Shown one piece after another: positions 1 through 7,026 of a stretch of DNA of 34,389 nucleotides (the stretch's first letter is position 1; each line of letters opens with the position of its first letter). The notes beneath the pieces are model-generated. The model was given only the letters and a program-made list of their open reading frames with translations, was not told the DNA's origin and did not search any database. Source of the DNA: an uncultured Methanomassiliicoccus sp. (lineage in GTDB: Archaea; Thermoplasmatota; Thermoplasmata; Methanomassiliicoccales; Methanomassiliicoccaceae); assembly GCA_905203995.1 (NCBI GenBank), contig CAJKXZ010000014.1, positions 1 to 34,389 on the forward strand, in the 5' to 3' direction. The translations under genes and the position numbers were made by a program.

Positions 1-401
1 GGCTCGGTGTTATTGGTTACGAAGCTGCTTTAATGAACGCTTCCAAGCAGATGAAGCAGGACAAAGTCCTCAGGGATATCTATGTCGCTTCTGACAGGTT
101 CAGATCCCCAGAAGGATTCATCCTCGCTTACGACAACGCTTACAAGATCGGTCAGGCCATCGTTGAGTGTGGTGACAACTACTACCTCAGGGCTAAAGCC
201 GCTGGTCTCAAAGCAGCTGAATTAATCAAGGAATCCAACGACAAGGGCAAACTGAAGCTCAACAAGCAGGAAAAAGACACCCTCAACAAGATCATTACCG
301 ATCTCAACTCTCTCCCATCCGAGGAAGGCAAATTCGTCGACTGGGCCCTCAAAGAGTACAAGGATGTTCCTGCCTTCGATCCCAAGAACTACGAACTCTA
401 A
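1..401 (+). CDS. mtaB: methanol:corrinoid methyltransferase MtaB, C-terminal part
   Basis: This is the 3' end of a gene that begins before the window; it is open from base 3 (about 132 codons) and ends in TAA. The segment with DKVLRD, SDRFRSPEGFILAYDNAY and YLRAKAAG matches, from memory, the C-terminus of Methanosarcina MtaB, which is about 460 residues long and ends in a similar N-Y-x-L/F tail. MtaB is the zinc enzyme that transfers the methyl group of methanol to the corrinoid protein MtaC in methanol-dependent methanogenesis. The zinc-binding residues lie upstream and are not visible. Codon use is biased and GC-rich at third positions, as expected for a highly expressed catabolic gene, and contrasts sharply with the AT-rich genes that follow. 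The ATG at 33 is internal, not the true start. mtaC would be expected upstream. Confidence 0.88.
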   Translation, partial: LGVIGYEAALMNASKQMKQDKVLRDIYVASDRFRSPEGFILAYDNAYKIGQAIVECGDNYYLRAKAAGLKAAELIKESNDKGKLKLNKQEKDTLNKIITDLNSLPSEEGKFVDWALKEYKDVPAFDPKNYEL

Positions 402-439
402 ACGAGTTCATGATTCCTCACAAACCCCTTCCCTTTACC

Positions 440-446
440 TTTTTTT
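440..446 (+). terminator. oligo-T terminator after mtaB
   Basis: A run of seven T about 40 bases after the mtaB stop, with a second T run near 469-475. Archaeal termination commonly uses such U-tracts without a hairpin. Placement is by inspection only. Confidence 0.35.
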
Positions 447-571
447 GACAACTTATGAATCAATAGTTTTTTTAAAAATAAGCTCAATTTCTGCAGCCAA
501 ATCTATGCTTAGATTATTTTTCATTAACGCAATGACTTTAATTCTCTGTGCATATCTCCTTGTGAAACGCC

Positions 572-1510
572 ATGGTTGCAATACTTACAGATACACCTCT
601 TGAAGAAATAATGGAACACGCACCTCCCAGGGGCGGATATTATCCAGAAGATGAATTATTGTGTCATGGGTGTATTCGCGTAATCAGGCGTGATGATCTC
701 AGAAAAAGTTATCTTATGAACTTTGATTGCAGTTTTGATCAACAAATAAACGCTCTTTTACATACTGATCTAGATCATTGGTATACTTATACAACTGCCG
801 ATGAAATCATACCTGACATTGATGTTAATTTGTTTTTGTTTGTCTATTGGTATCTTACAAAAGGCAAAAATATCGTATTATATCACATCGAAAACATGCC
901 TGGCTTTGGACCTGAAACAATGATTTCAAACATCGATATTGCAACTAAAAACCCTGGCATGACACCCAAAGAAGATTACCATCTTGTTGTCTCTGATGTT
1001 CTATATCATTTTTCAGATTCTCAGGGGAGCGCACATCTCCACAATACTGCCATTCTGGAGCAGATGGCAAAAGACCGCTGTTTTGATGAGCATTTTTCAA
1101 TGGGTAGGGTGCCTCAGGACAACATGACTCTCACAGAGCTCATGAAAATCTCTGGAAATTGTTCTATGTATATGACAATTTATGATTATGCTGAAGTTAT
1201 GTCCCTGCTCAGTGAACTTGGCGGTGTACTCACCGTATTAGATAATGAGCTCTGGCCTGATTATATACGACCAATAGAAATGATAACTGCTTATGATCAA
1301 TATTGGGAATGGCATAGCCGTGGTTGGCGAGGTCCTCCTCTGACTAGAGAAAATAGCAAGTACGCTGATTGTCCAGTGCGGATGTATTGCTTATACTGCA
1401 GGTCATCTGCTGATCTGCTCTCCAGAATTTGTATTAGGGATGCGCCTGTTGATAACAACCTGATCGGCATGGTAGCATTGGTAGATACAAAAAATGTAAA
1501 ACGGTCATGA
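572..1510 (+). CDS. unknown protein, tandem paralogue 1 of 3
   Basis: This is a 312-residue soluble protein of a family I do not recognise; no signal peptide, membrane segment or P-loop is visible. It is the first of three tandem paralogues, with about 1.1 kb between corresponding points. All three share an N-terminal block (LTDTPLEEIMEHAPPRG), an aromatic-rich block near residues 88-96 (LFLFVYWYL), a GPETM..NID motif followed by NPGMTP, the motif TIYDY, and a C-terminal block ending DNNLIGMVALVDTK. The sequence between these blocks has diverged. Near the C-terminus lies a cysteine cluster (CPVRMYCLYC) that copy 2 only partly keeps. It starts at the ATG that matches the starts of the other copies; no strong ribosome-binding site is seen. 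The gene is clearly more AT-rich than mtaB and mtnA on either side, suggesting a lineage-specific or acquired family. Confidence 0.75.
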   Translation: MVAILTDTPLEEIMEHAPPRGGYYPEDELLCHGCIRVIRRDDLRKSYLMNFDCSFDQQINALLHTDLDHWYTYTTADEIIPDIDVNLFLFVYWYLTKGKNIVLYHIENMPGFGPETMISNIDIATKNPGMTPKEDYHLVVSDVLYHFSDSQGSAHLHNTAILEQMAKDRCFDEHFSMGRVPQDNMTLTELMKISGNCSMYMTIYDYAEVMSLLSELGGVLTVLDNELWPDYIRPIEMITAYDQYWEWHSRGWRGPPLTRENSKYADCPVRMYCLYCRSSADLLSRICIRDAPVDNNLIGMVALVDTKNVKRS

Positions 1511-1622
1511 TTAGATAACACCCATCTTTTTTTGTCAACAAGTATATTATTTGTAAACGAGTTTATACTCTGTTAATTGAATCTAACACGAGAAGGCGTT
1601 ACAATTGGCTTAATGCATTCTC
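1508..1622 (+). repeat. conserved spacer block, copy 1
   Basis: This block begins at the stop codon of paralogue 1 and is nearly identical to 2617-2731. Its first 65 or so bases recur at 3726-3790. It holds a T7 run (1527-1533, probable terminator), two TATA-like boxes (TATATTATT at 1543-1551, TTTATACT at 1562-1569) and an imperfect dyad (AATTG at 1575-1579 against CAATT at 1602-1606, with inner TAAC and GTTA). After about 1622 the spacers diverge up to the next start codon. Confidence 0.8.
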
Positions 1623-1680
1623 TTCATGCATTACATATTTCTGATGAATATCCTACGCATGCATTCTATGGCGGAGTAAT

Positions 1681-2619
1681 ATGACCACAATACTTACTGA
1701 CATACCTTTAGAAGAAATCATGGAACACGCACCTCCCAGGGGCTATCCCTACTTGGAAAATGAGACATTAGTCCATGGTTGCATCAAATTAGCTAAACTT
1801 GATAACGTTATTGATGTGTGTCAACAAGGATGTGCTGACAATCTCAACCAACGGATTAATAAACTAATGCATACGGATATTGATTAGCATGTTTATGCGG
1901 TAGCAGATGACATCTATCCCAAAATCGATGTTCGTTTGTTTTTGTTTGTGTATTGGTATCTTGCCAGGGGGGATAATATTGCCATCTATTTGGATGTAGA
2001 TATGCCTCCATTCGGGCCAGAAACCATGACTTCTCATATTGACATCAGTGTAAAAAAACCAGGTATGACTCCCATGTGGAATTGTCACAAAGTGTTCGAG
2101 GATGTCATCTATCATTTCACCGATTCTAGCAAAACAGCGCATCTTCATGATACAACCATGCTCGACAGAATGGGAGAAGATGAGTATTTTGATAAAGATC
2201 ATTTTCAGACAGGTAGAATTCCACACGATGACCTATCTCTCGATGAACTCATGAAACTCGCAGGAAACTGCTTGACATACACAACAGTCTATGATTATGA
2301 GGTGATCATGTCTACTCTTGATTTATTTGGAGGCATCTGCTCTGATCGTGAACGTAATGCTCTTGAAAGGTATGCCACTCCTTTGGAACTGATAACTTCT
2401 TTTGAGAAATACTGGGAATGGAAAAAGCGTGGTTGGCAAGGCCCTCCTATGACACAAGGGCCAAGCAAGTATGGTAATTGTCTAGTACGCATGTATTGTC
2501 TATATAGTAGCTCCTCTGTCGGTGAACTTTCAAAAATATGTCTCCATGGAGAACCTGTTGATAACAACCTAATCGGCATGGTGGCATTAGTAGATACAAA
2601 AAATGTAAAACAATCATGA
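1681..2619 (+). CDS. unknown protein, tandem paralogue 2 of 3, interrupted by in-frame TAG
   Basis: This is the second copy of the tandem family: 312 codons from ATG 1681 to TGA 2617-2619, open throughout except for one TAG at 1885-1887 (codon 69). Everything downstream stays in the same frame and aligns with copies 1 and 3 along its whole length, including LFLFVYWYL, GPETM, the YDY motif and the C-terminal DNNLIGMVALVDTKNVK block. Aligned to its siblings, the TAG falls at or next to a conserved tryptophan (HWYTY in copies 1 and 3), and this copy is one codon shorter there. There are two readings. In a pyrrolysine-encoding methanogen, amber may be read through to give a 312-residue protein. 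Otherwise it is a recent nonsense mutation leaving a 68-residue product. A purine-rich GGCGGAG lies just before the start. Family function is unknown. Confidence 0.65.
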
Positions 2620-2731
2620 TTAGATAATACTCATCTTTTTTTGTCAACAAGTATATTATTTGTAAGCGAGTTTACACTCTGTTAATTGAATCTAACACGA
2701 GAAGGCGTTACAATTGGCCTAATGCACTCTC
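2617..2731 (+). repeat. conserved spacer block, copy 2
   Basis: Second copy of the spacer block, starting at the stop of paralogue 2: T7 at 2636-2642, TATATTATT at 2652-2660, and the same dyad further on. It differs from the 1508-1622 copy at only a few positions, whereas the coding sequence between them has diverged much more. Confidence 0.8.
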
Positions 2732-2790
2732 ACCACGTATCACACACTTCTGATGATGTCCTGCATATGCACATTTTATGGCGAACTGAT

Positions 2791-3717
2791 ATGATTGCAA
2801 TACTTACTGACACACCTCTTGAAGAAATAATGGAACACGCACCTCCTCGAGGTGGTTATTATCCCGAAAAAGAATTATTGCTTCATGGATGCATCAGAGT
2901 AATTAGATGGGATGACCTACGAACGAGTTATCTTATGAATTTCAATTGCAGTTTTGATCATCAAGTCAACATTCTTTTACAAACTGATGTAAAACACTGG
3001 TATACCTATGTGACTGCAGATGATATTGTACCAGCTATTGATGTTCGTTTGTTTTTGTTTGTATATTGGTATCTTGCAAAAGGTAAACACATCATTCTTT
3101 ATGATGCACAAAATATGCCCGTTTTGGGACCTGAAACAATGATTTCAAACATCGACATTGCAACTAAAAATCCAGGGATGACGCCTATGGAAAATTACCA
3201 CATAGTCGTTTCTGATGTTTTGTATCATTTTTCAGACTCCTGTGGTAATGCAAATTGTCATGACACTATGATTTTGGAGCGAATGGCGAAAGATGAGTGT
3301 TTCGATAAGCATTTTTCAATTGGTATGGTGACTAGTGATGACATACTTCTAAAAGAATTAATGGAGATTACTGGAAACTCTTCAACTTCTATAACCATCT
3401 ATGATTATGATGAGGTTATGTCTACACTCAATGATTTTGGCGGCATATCTTCAGTACGTGAAGATGAATCATGGAAAAAATATGTCACTCCCTTGGAAGC
3501 AATCACCTCGTATGAACCTTATTGGGAGCGACTAGATCGGGGATGGCGAGGTCCTCCTCTGACTAGAGAAAATAGTACGTATGCTGATTGTCCAGTGCGG
3601 ATGTATTGCTTGTATTGCAGATCATCTGCCGATCTGCTTCTTAAAATTTGTATCAGGGATATGCCTGTTGATAACAACCTGATTGGCATGGTAGCATTGG
3701 TAGATACAAAAATGTAA
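2791..3717 (+). CDS. unknown protein, tandem paralogue 3 of 3
   Basis: This is the third copy, 308 residues from the ATG at 2791, which aligns with the starts of copies 1 and 2. The frame is open further upstream to 2686, but that part corresponds to the non-coding spacer of the array. It is closest to copy 1: both have GGYYPE, a CSFD segment, HWYTY, the SNIDIATKNPGMTP block and the CPVRMYCLYCRSSADLL cluster. The last residues differ. A run of six A in copies 1 and 2 is five A here (about 3707-3711), which shifts the frame and brings in TAA at once, so the protein ends DTKM instead of DTKNVK plus two residues. The old TGA is still visible at 3726-3728. No function can be assigned. Confidence 0.72.
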   Translation: MIAILTDTPLEEIMEHAPPRGGYYPEKELLLHGCIRVIRWDDLRTSYLMNFNCSFDHQVNILLQTDVKHWYTYVTADDIVPAIDVRLFLFVYWYLAKGKHIILYDAQNMPVLGPETMISNIDIATKNPGMTPMENYHIVVSDVLYHFSDSCGNANCHDTMILERMAKDECFDKHFSIGMVTSDDILLKELMEITGNSSTSITIYDYDEVMSTLNDFGGISSVREDESWKKYVTPLEAITSYEPYWERLDRGWRGPPLTRENSTYADCPVRMYCLYCRSSADLLLKICIRDMPVDNNLIGMVALVDTKM

Positions 3718-3725
3718 AACAGTCA

Positions 3726-3790
3726 TGATTAGACCAATACTCATCTTTTTTTGTCAACAAGTATATTATTTGTAAGCGAGTTTATACTGT
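3726..3790 (+). repeat. conserved spacer block, copy 3, carrying the mtnA promoter
   Basis: Third, truncated copy of the spacer block. T7 lies at 3746-3752, TATATTATT at 3762-3770 and TTTATACT at 3781-3788; similarity stops just before the mtnA start at 3805. The first TATA box is a suitable distance upstream for mtnA, so a block that follows each paralogue also serves as the mtnA promoter. Confidence 0.65.
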
Positions 3791-3804
3791 TAAGTGATCA
3801 TAAC

Positions 3805-4812
3805 ATGAAGGTTCTTACTGACAGTGGTGCTATCGATGTCCGGGCAGCCTGGTTTGAAGACGGCAAGGTCAAAATGATCGACCAACGGATTCTTCCTCAC
3901 CAATTCCAAATTGTTGAATTTACCAGTTATCTGGAAGTTGCAGAAGCGATTAAAAATATGACCGTCCGCGGTGCACCAGCCATCGGTGCCGCTGCCGCTT
4001 ACGGTATGGCTTTGGCTTACCTGCAGAAAGTAAATCTGACAGAAGCCGCGACAGTTTTAAAAGCTACCCGACCGACAGCTTTTGATCTCTTTTACGCTGT
4101 TGACAAAATGCTGGAAGCCGCCGCGAAAAATGAAGATCTGCTGGAAGCTGCTGAGAATTATGCTGAGCAGATCGTGGATAAATGCCGGCGTATCGGCGGT
4201 TACGGTGCCGAATTAATTGCTAATGATTACGTAATCATGACCCACTGCAACGCCGGAGCCTTAGCCACCGTTGATGTCGGTACAGCGTTAGCACCGATGC
4301 GGGTCGCCCGCGATCAGGGAAAAAAGATCTTCGTCTATGCTTCCGAGACGCGTCCGCGTCTGCAGGGCATGAAACTTACGGCCTGGGAATTATTGAATGA
4401 GGGCATTCCGCACAAAATTATTGCTGACGGTGCCTCTGGTGCCGTAATGCGCAATGGTGTCGACATGGTTATCGTCGGAGCCGACCGCATTGCCGCCAAT
4501 GGTGATTTTGCTAATAAAATTGGAACTTTTGATAAAGCCGTCTTAGCACATGAGTTAGGCATTCCTTTCTACGTGGCTGCGCCCGTTTCCACCTTTGATT
4601 TCAGCATCCAGAGCGGCCAAGAAATCATCATCGAAGACCGCGCTGAGGAAGAAGTAACGGTGGTTGACGGTGTGCGCATCGCCCCCTGTGGCTGTCACGC
4701 ACTCAACCCTTCCTTTGATATGTCGGAAGCCAAGTATGTGACGGCTTTCATCACGGAAATCGGTGTTTTGACACCTAGTGAAATCGGCCGTATCCGTGAG
4801 TACTATCAGTGA
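3805..4812 (+). CDS. mtnA: S-methyl-5-thioribose-1-phosphate isomerase-like protein (eIF2B-alpha/MtnA family)
   Basis: This 335-residue protein has the MtnA signature: TVRGAPAIGAAAAYG near residue 53, a THCNAGALATVDVGTALAP block with the catalytic-type cysteine near residue 150, and GADRIAANGDFANKIGT with the catalytic aspartate near residue 230, then VAAPVSTFD. MtnA converts methylthioribose-1-phosphate to methylthioribulose-1-phosphate in methylthioadenosine salvage. Archaeal relatives also handle 5-deoxyribose-1-phosphate, and the same fold includes ribose-1,5-bisphosphate isomerase. The start at 3805 (MKVLTDSG) is chosen because upstream in-frame codons lie in the repeated spacer and promoter. 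The next gene, an aldolase, follows after 10 bases, which favours the MtnA reading. Composition returns to the higher-GC core type here. Confidence 0.85.
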   Translation: MKVLTDSGAIDVRAAWFEDGKVKMIDQRILPHQFQIVEFTSYLEVAEAIKNMTVRGAPAIGAAAAYGMALAYLQKVNLTEAATVLKATRPTAFDLFYAVDKMLEAAAKNEDLLEAAENYAEQIVDKCRRIGGYGAELIANDYVIMTHCNAGALATVDVGTALAPMRVARDQGKKIFVYASETRPRLQGMKLTAWELLNEGIPHKIIADGASGAVMRNGVDMVIVGADRIAANGDFANKIGTFDKAVLAHELGIPFYVAAPVSTFDFSIQSGQEIIIEDRAEEEVTVVDGVRIAPCGCHALNPSFDMSEAKYVTAFITEIGVLTPSEIGRIREYYQ

Positions 4813-4822
4813 GGTTGTGACC

Positions 4823-5437
4823 ATGAAAGAGCAGCGCGCAGCGGATTTAGCCGCGATTGGAAAATTACTCTATGATAAACATCTAACGATTGCCAGCGGG
4901 GGCAACATGAGTGTCCGCTGCGGCGAGTCGATGTTGATCACGCCTTCCGGAGTCTGCAAAGGTATGCTCTCCGCGTCCGCGATGATTGAGATCAATATCG
5001 CCTCGGGAGAGATCATCGGACCCGGTAAGCCCTCCATTGAAACGCCTTTCCATTTAGGTCTCTACCGCGCTCATCCGGAAGTGAATGCAGTCATCCACTG
5101 TCATCCTGTTTCCTGCACGGTTTTAGCAATTCTCGGTAAAGATTTGCAGACTAACTTGACACCGGAATCGTTGATGGTCTTAGGCGAAGTGGTGCCGACT
5201 ATACCTTATGACACGCCCGGCTCTCATGGTCTGGCTGATAAATTAATTACGAAAATGGGTGCAGCCAAAGCCTGCATTATGCAGAATCACGGTGCCTTGG
5301 TTGTCGGCAAAGATCTCATGGATGCCTTCTTCCGCATGGAAACCCTTGAATATGTGGCTACTTTACAACTGCAATGTGGTGACGTTCCCGGGCTGCCGGC
5401 GGACGAGATTGCCCGTGTACTTGCGATGAGCAAATGA
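4823..5437 (+). CDS. class II aldolase (fuculose-1-phosphate aldolase family), probable methylthioribulose-phosphate aldolase
   Basis: This 204-residue class II aldolase/adducin-domain protein carries the zinc set of the FucA family: E73, the HCHP motif with H92 and H94, and QNHG with a histidine near 156. SGGNMS and TPSG phosphate-binding motifs lie near residues 25-43. The family cleaves ketose-1-phosphates to dihydroxyacetone phosphate and an aldehyde. Directly behind mtnA, the likely substrate is methylthioribulose- or 5-deoxyribulose-1-phosphate, giving DHAP plus methylthioacetaldehyde or acetaldehyde (the DHAP-shunt type of salvage). In methanogens this family is also discussed in lactaldehyde supply for coenzyme F420. 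The ATG at 4823 has GAGGTTGTGA just upstream. Substrate is inferred from context. Confidence 0.82.
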   Translation: MKEQRAADLAAIGKLLYDKHLTIASGGNMSVRCGESMLITPSGVCKGMLSASAMIEINIASGEIIGPGKPSIETPFHLGLYRAHPEVNAVIHCHPVSCTVLAILGKDLQTNLTPESLMVLGEVVPTIPYDTPGSHGLADKLITKMGAAKACIMQNHGALVVGKDLMDAFFRMETLEYVATLQLQCGDVPGLPADEIARVLAMSK

Positions 5438-5449
5438 TGGTGTTTACTG

Positions 5450-6535
5450 ATGATTATTGTCACAAAATGGTTCGGGGTCTTTTTAGTCGAGAAGGAAAAG
5501 GTCGTTAAAAGCATCCTTTTTGAAAAAAATCCCTCGCTCATTGCCCAAAAACTCTCGCTGGTCCAGCGCGGGGAAATCCTGTCGGAAGAAGAACAATTGG
5601 CTGGTAAGCACATTCATGTGGCGGAATCCCGGCTGTCTTCTTTAGGAAAACCAGAATTCTGCGATTCTTCTTTCATTCATCCGGAAGATTTCGGCTATTC
5701 GCCGCAGTTAATGCAGAAAGTCATGATTGAACTGGGTAAAATGCGTATCCGCGAACCCCTGGCTCCTGACAAAGTTATCGTACAGGCCGTAAGAGCGCTG
5801 GATGATGTGATTGAAACGATTAATCTCCTCAGTGAGCGGCTCCATGAATGGTATGGCCTTTATTTCCCGGAGCTGGCAGATTACGCAGCTGATGCCAGCT
5901 ATGCCCGTTTGATTGCGGAAAAAGACTCACGGGAAGCTATTCTCAGCGCTTTAGATCTTAATCTGGAATCAGTCGGTTCTGAATTAGAAACAGTTGATCT
6001 GCAGATCATCCGCTCCTGGGCGGCTACTCTGCACAGCTTGTATGATGAAAAAGACGAGCTGGAAAAGTACATCAAAGAAAGAATGGAGGAGGCGGCACCC
6101 AACCTTTCGGCCATTGTCGGCCACAGTCTGGCTGCCCGTTTAATCTCCTTGGCTGGCGGTTTGAAACGCTTATGCACAATGCCTGCCGGCACAGTCCAGC
6201 TCCTAGGTGCGGAAAAGGCGCTCTTCGCCCACCTTAAACAGGGTAAAAAGCCCCCGAAGCACGGCATTATTTTCCAGCATCCTTTGATCCACCGTGCCGC
6301 TTACTGGCAGCGAGGTAAGATCGCCCGCGCGATGGCCAGCAAACTGGCAATTGCCGCGCGTATCGACTATTTCCAAGGAGAATTCCTCGGCGACCAGATG
6401 TATGCTGAACTTTGCGCCCGTGCCGAAGAAATCATGGCTAAATATCCGGAACCGCCGCCGCGTAAAGAACCAGCAAAAACACACCGCAAGCCTAAGCGGC
6501 CGCCGAATCACAACAAAAATCGGAAAAAGAAATAA
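5450..6535 (+). CDS. nop5: C/D box RNP core protein Nop5 (Nop56/58 family)
   Basis: This 361-residue protein is the archaeal Nop5, which bridges L7Ae-bound box C/D RNA and fibrillarin to direct 2'-O-methylation of rRNA and tRNA. It has an N-terminal fibrillarin-binding domain (about 1-120), a coiled coil (about 120-220), and the C-terminal NOP domain with PNLSAIVGHSLAARLISLAGGL, GAEKALFAHL and HPLIHRAAYWQRGKIARA, followed by a very basic lysine- and arginine-rich tail from about 330. It starts 12 bases after the aldolase stop, at an ATG preceded by GGTG. The usual archaeal partner, the fibrillarin gene flpA, normally sits directly behind nop5. Here the next gene is eIF5A with its own promoter, so flpA must be elsewhere. 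Confidence 0.92.
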   Translation: MIIVTKWFGVFLVEKEKVVKSILFEKNPSLIAQKLSLVQRGEILSEEEQLAGKHIHVAESRLSSLGKPEFCDSSFIHPEDFGYSPQLMQKVMIELGKMRIREPLAPDKVIVQAVRALDDVIETINLLSERLHEWYGLYFPELADYAADASYARLIAEKDSREAILSALDLNLESVGSELETVDLQIIRSWAATLHSLYDEKDELEKYIKERMEEAAPNLSAIVGHSLAARLISLAGGLKRLCTMPAGTVQLLGAEKALFAHLKQGKKPPKHGIIFQHPLIHRAAYWQRGKIARAMASKLAIAARIDYFQGEFLGDQMYAELCARAEEIMAKYPEPPPRKEPAKTHRKPKRPPNHNKNRKKK

Positions 6536-6568
6536 TATTCCACCTAATCTGCTATTTCGACCAGCAAG

Positions 6569-6578
6569 TTATATAAAT
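6569..6578 (+). promoter_or_regulatory. TATA box for eIF5A
   Basis: TTATATAAAT in the short gap after nop5, centred about 34 bases before the eIF5A start. Transcription would begin only a few bases before the ATG, so the mRNA is probably nearly leaderless. Confidence 0.7.
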
Positions 6579-6607
6579 AGCTGGTGTTTTCCCTTTTACA
6601 GATTATT

Positions 6608-6988
6608 ATGTGGACTCAGGCTGAAGTAAGGGAACTCAAAGTCGGCCGCTATATGCTTATCGACGAAGAGCCCTGTAAAATCATCTCCATCGACACCTCC
6701 AAGCCCGGAAAACACGGTGAAGCTAAAGCCCGTATCGAGGCTGTCGGCTTGTACGATGGTAAAAAGAGAAGCGTAGTGCACCCGGTTAAACACAAAATCC
6801 AGGTGCCAATGATCGACAAGAGAAAGGGTCAGCTGCTGAACATTGCTGGCGATGAATTGAACATCATGGATCTTGAAACCTATGAGCAGTTCTCCATCCC
6901 CGTTGATCCCGAATTTGCTGATCTGCAACCCGGTGACGAAGTTCTTTACATGGTCGCCATGGGTAAGCGTAAAATCATTAAAGTGTAA
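6608..6988 (+). CDS. eif5A: translation factor eIF5A (aIF5A)
   Basis: This 126-residue protein has the two-domain aIF5A layout. The N-terminal SH3-like domain carries the hypusination loop (SKPGKHGEAKAR, lysine near residue 34), and the C-terminal OB fold ends in MGKRKIIKV. eIF5A relieves ribosome stalling at difficult peptide bonds and needs hypusine or deoxyhypusine on the loop lysine. The ATG at 6608 is preferred over an upstream GTG at 6584, because family members begin close to this point and the TATA box sits right for it. A clear hairpin plus T tract follows the stop, so this is probably a single-gene transcript. Confidence 0.93.
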   Translation: MWTQAEVRELKVGRYMLIDEEPCKIISIDTSKPGKHGEAKARIEAVGLYDGKKRSVVHPVKHKIQVPMIDKRKGQLLNIAGDELNIMDLETYEQFSIPVDPEFADLQPGDEVLYMVAMGKRKIIKV

Positions 6989-6997
6989 ACAATTAGA

Positions 6998-7026
6998 TGG
7001 GGCCAGAGCCCCACATTTTTAATTTT
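6998..7026 (+). terminator. hairpin and T-rich terminator after eIF5A
   Basis: A perfect 6-bp inverted repeat (TGGGGC at 6998-7003, GCCCCA at 7008-7013, 4-base loop) is followed by CATTTTTAATTTTT. It lies between two convergent genes; the T tract serves the + strand. Confidence 0.7.

Noticed and set aside
2686..2790. N-terminal extension of paralogue 3
   Set aside because: The extra codons match the non-coding spacer that also lies before paralogue 2, where the frame differs in conservation; the ATG at 2791 aligns with the other starts.
1508..3790. Insertion sequence or transposon explanation for the repeated blocks
   Set aside because: No transposase, terminal inverted repeats or target-site duplication is seen; tandem gene duplication explains the pattern.
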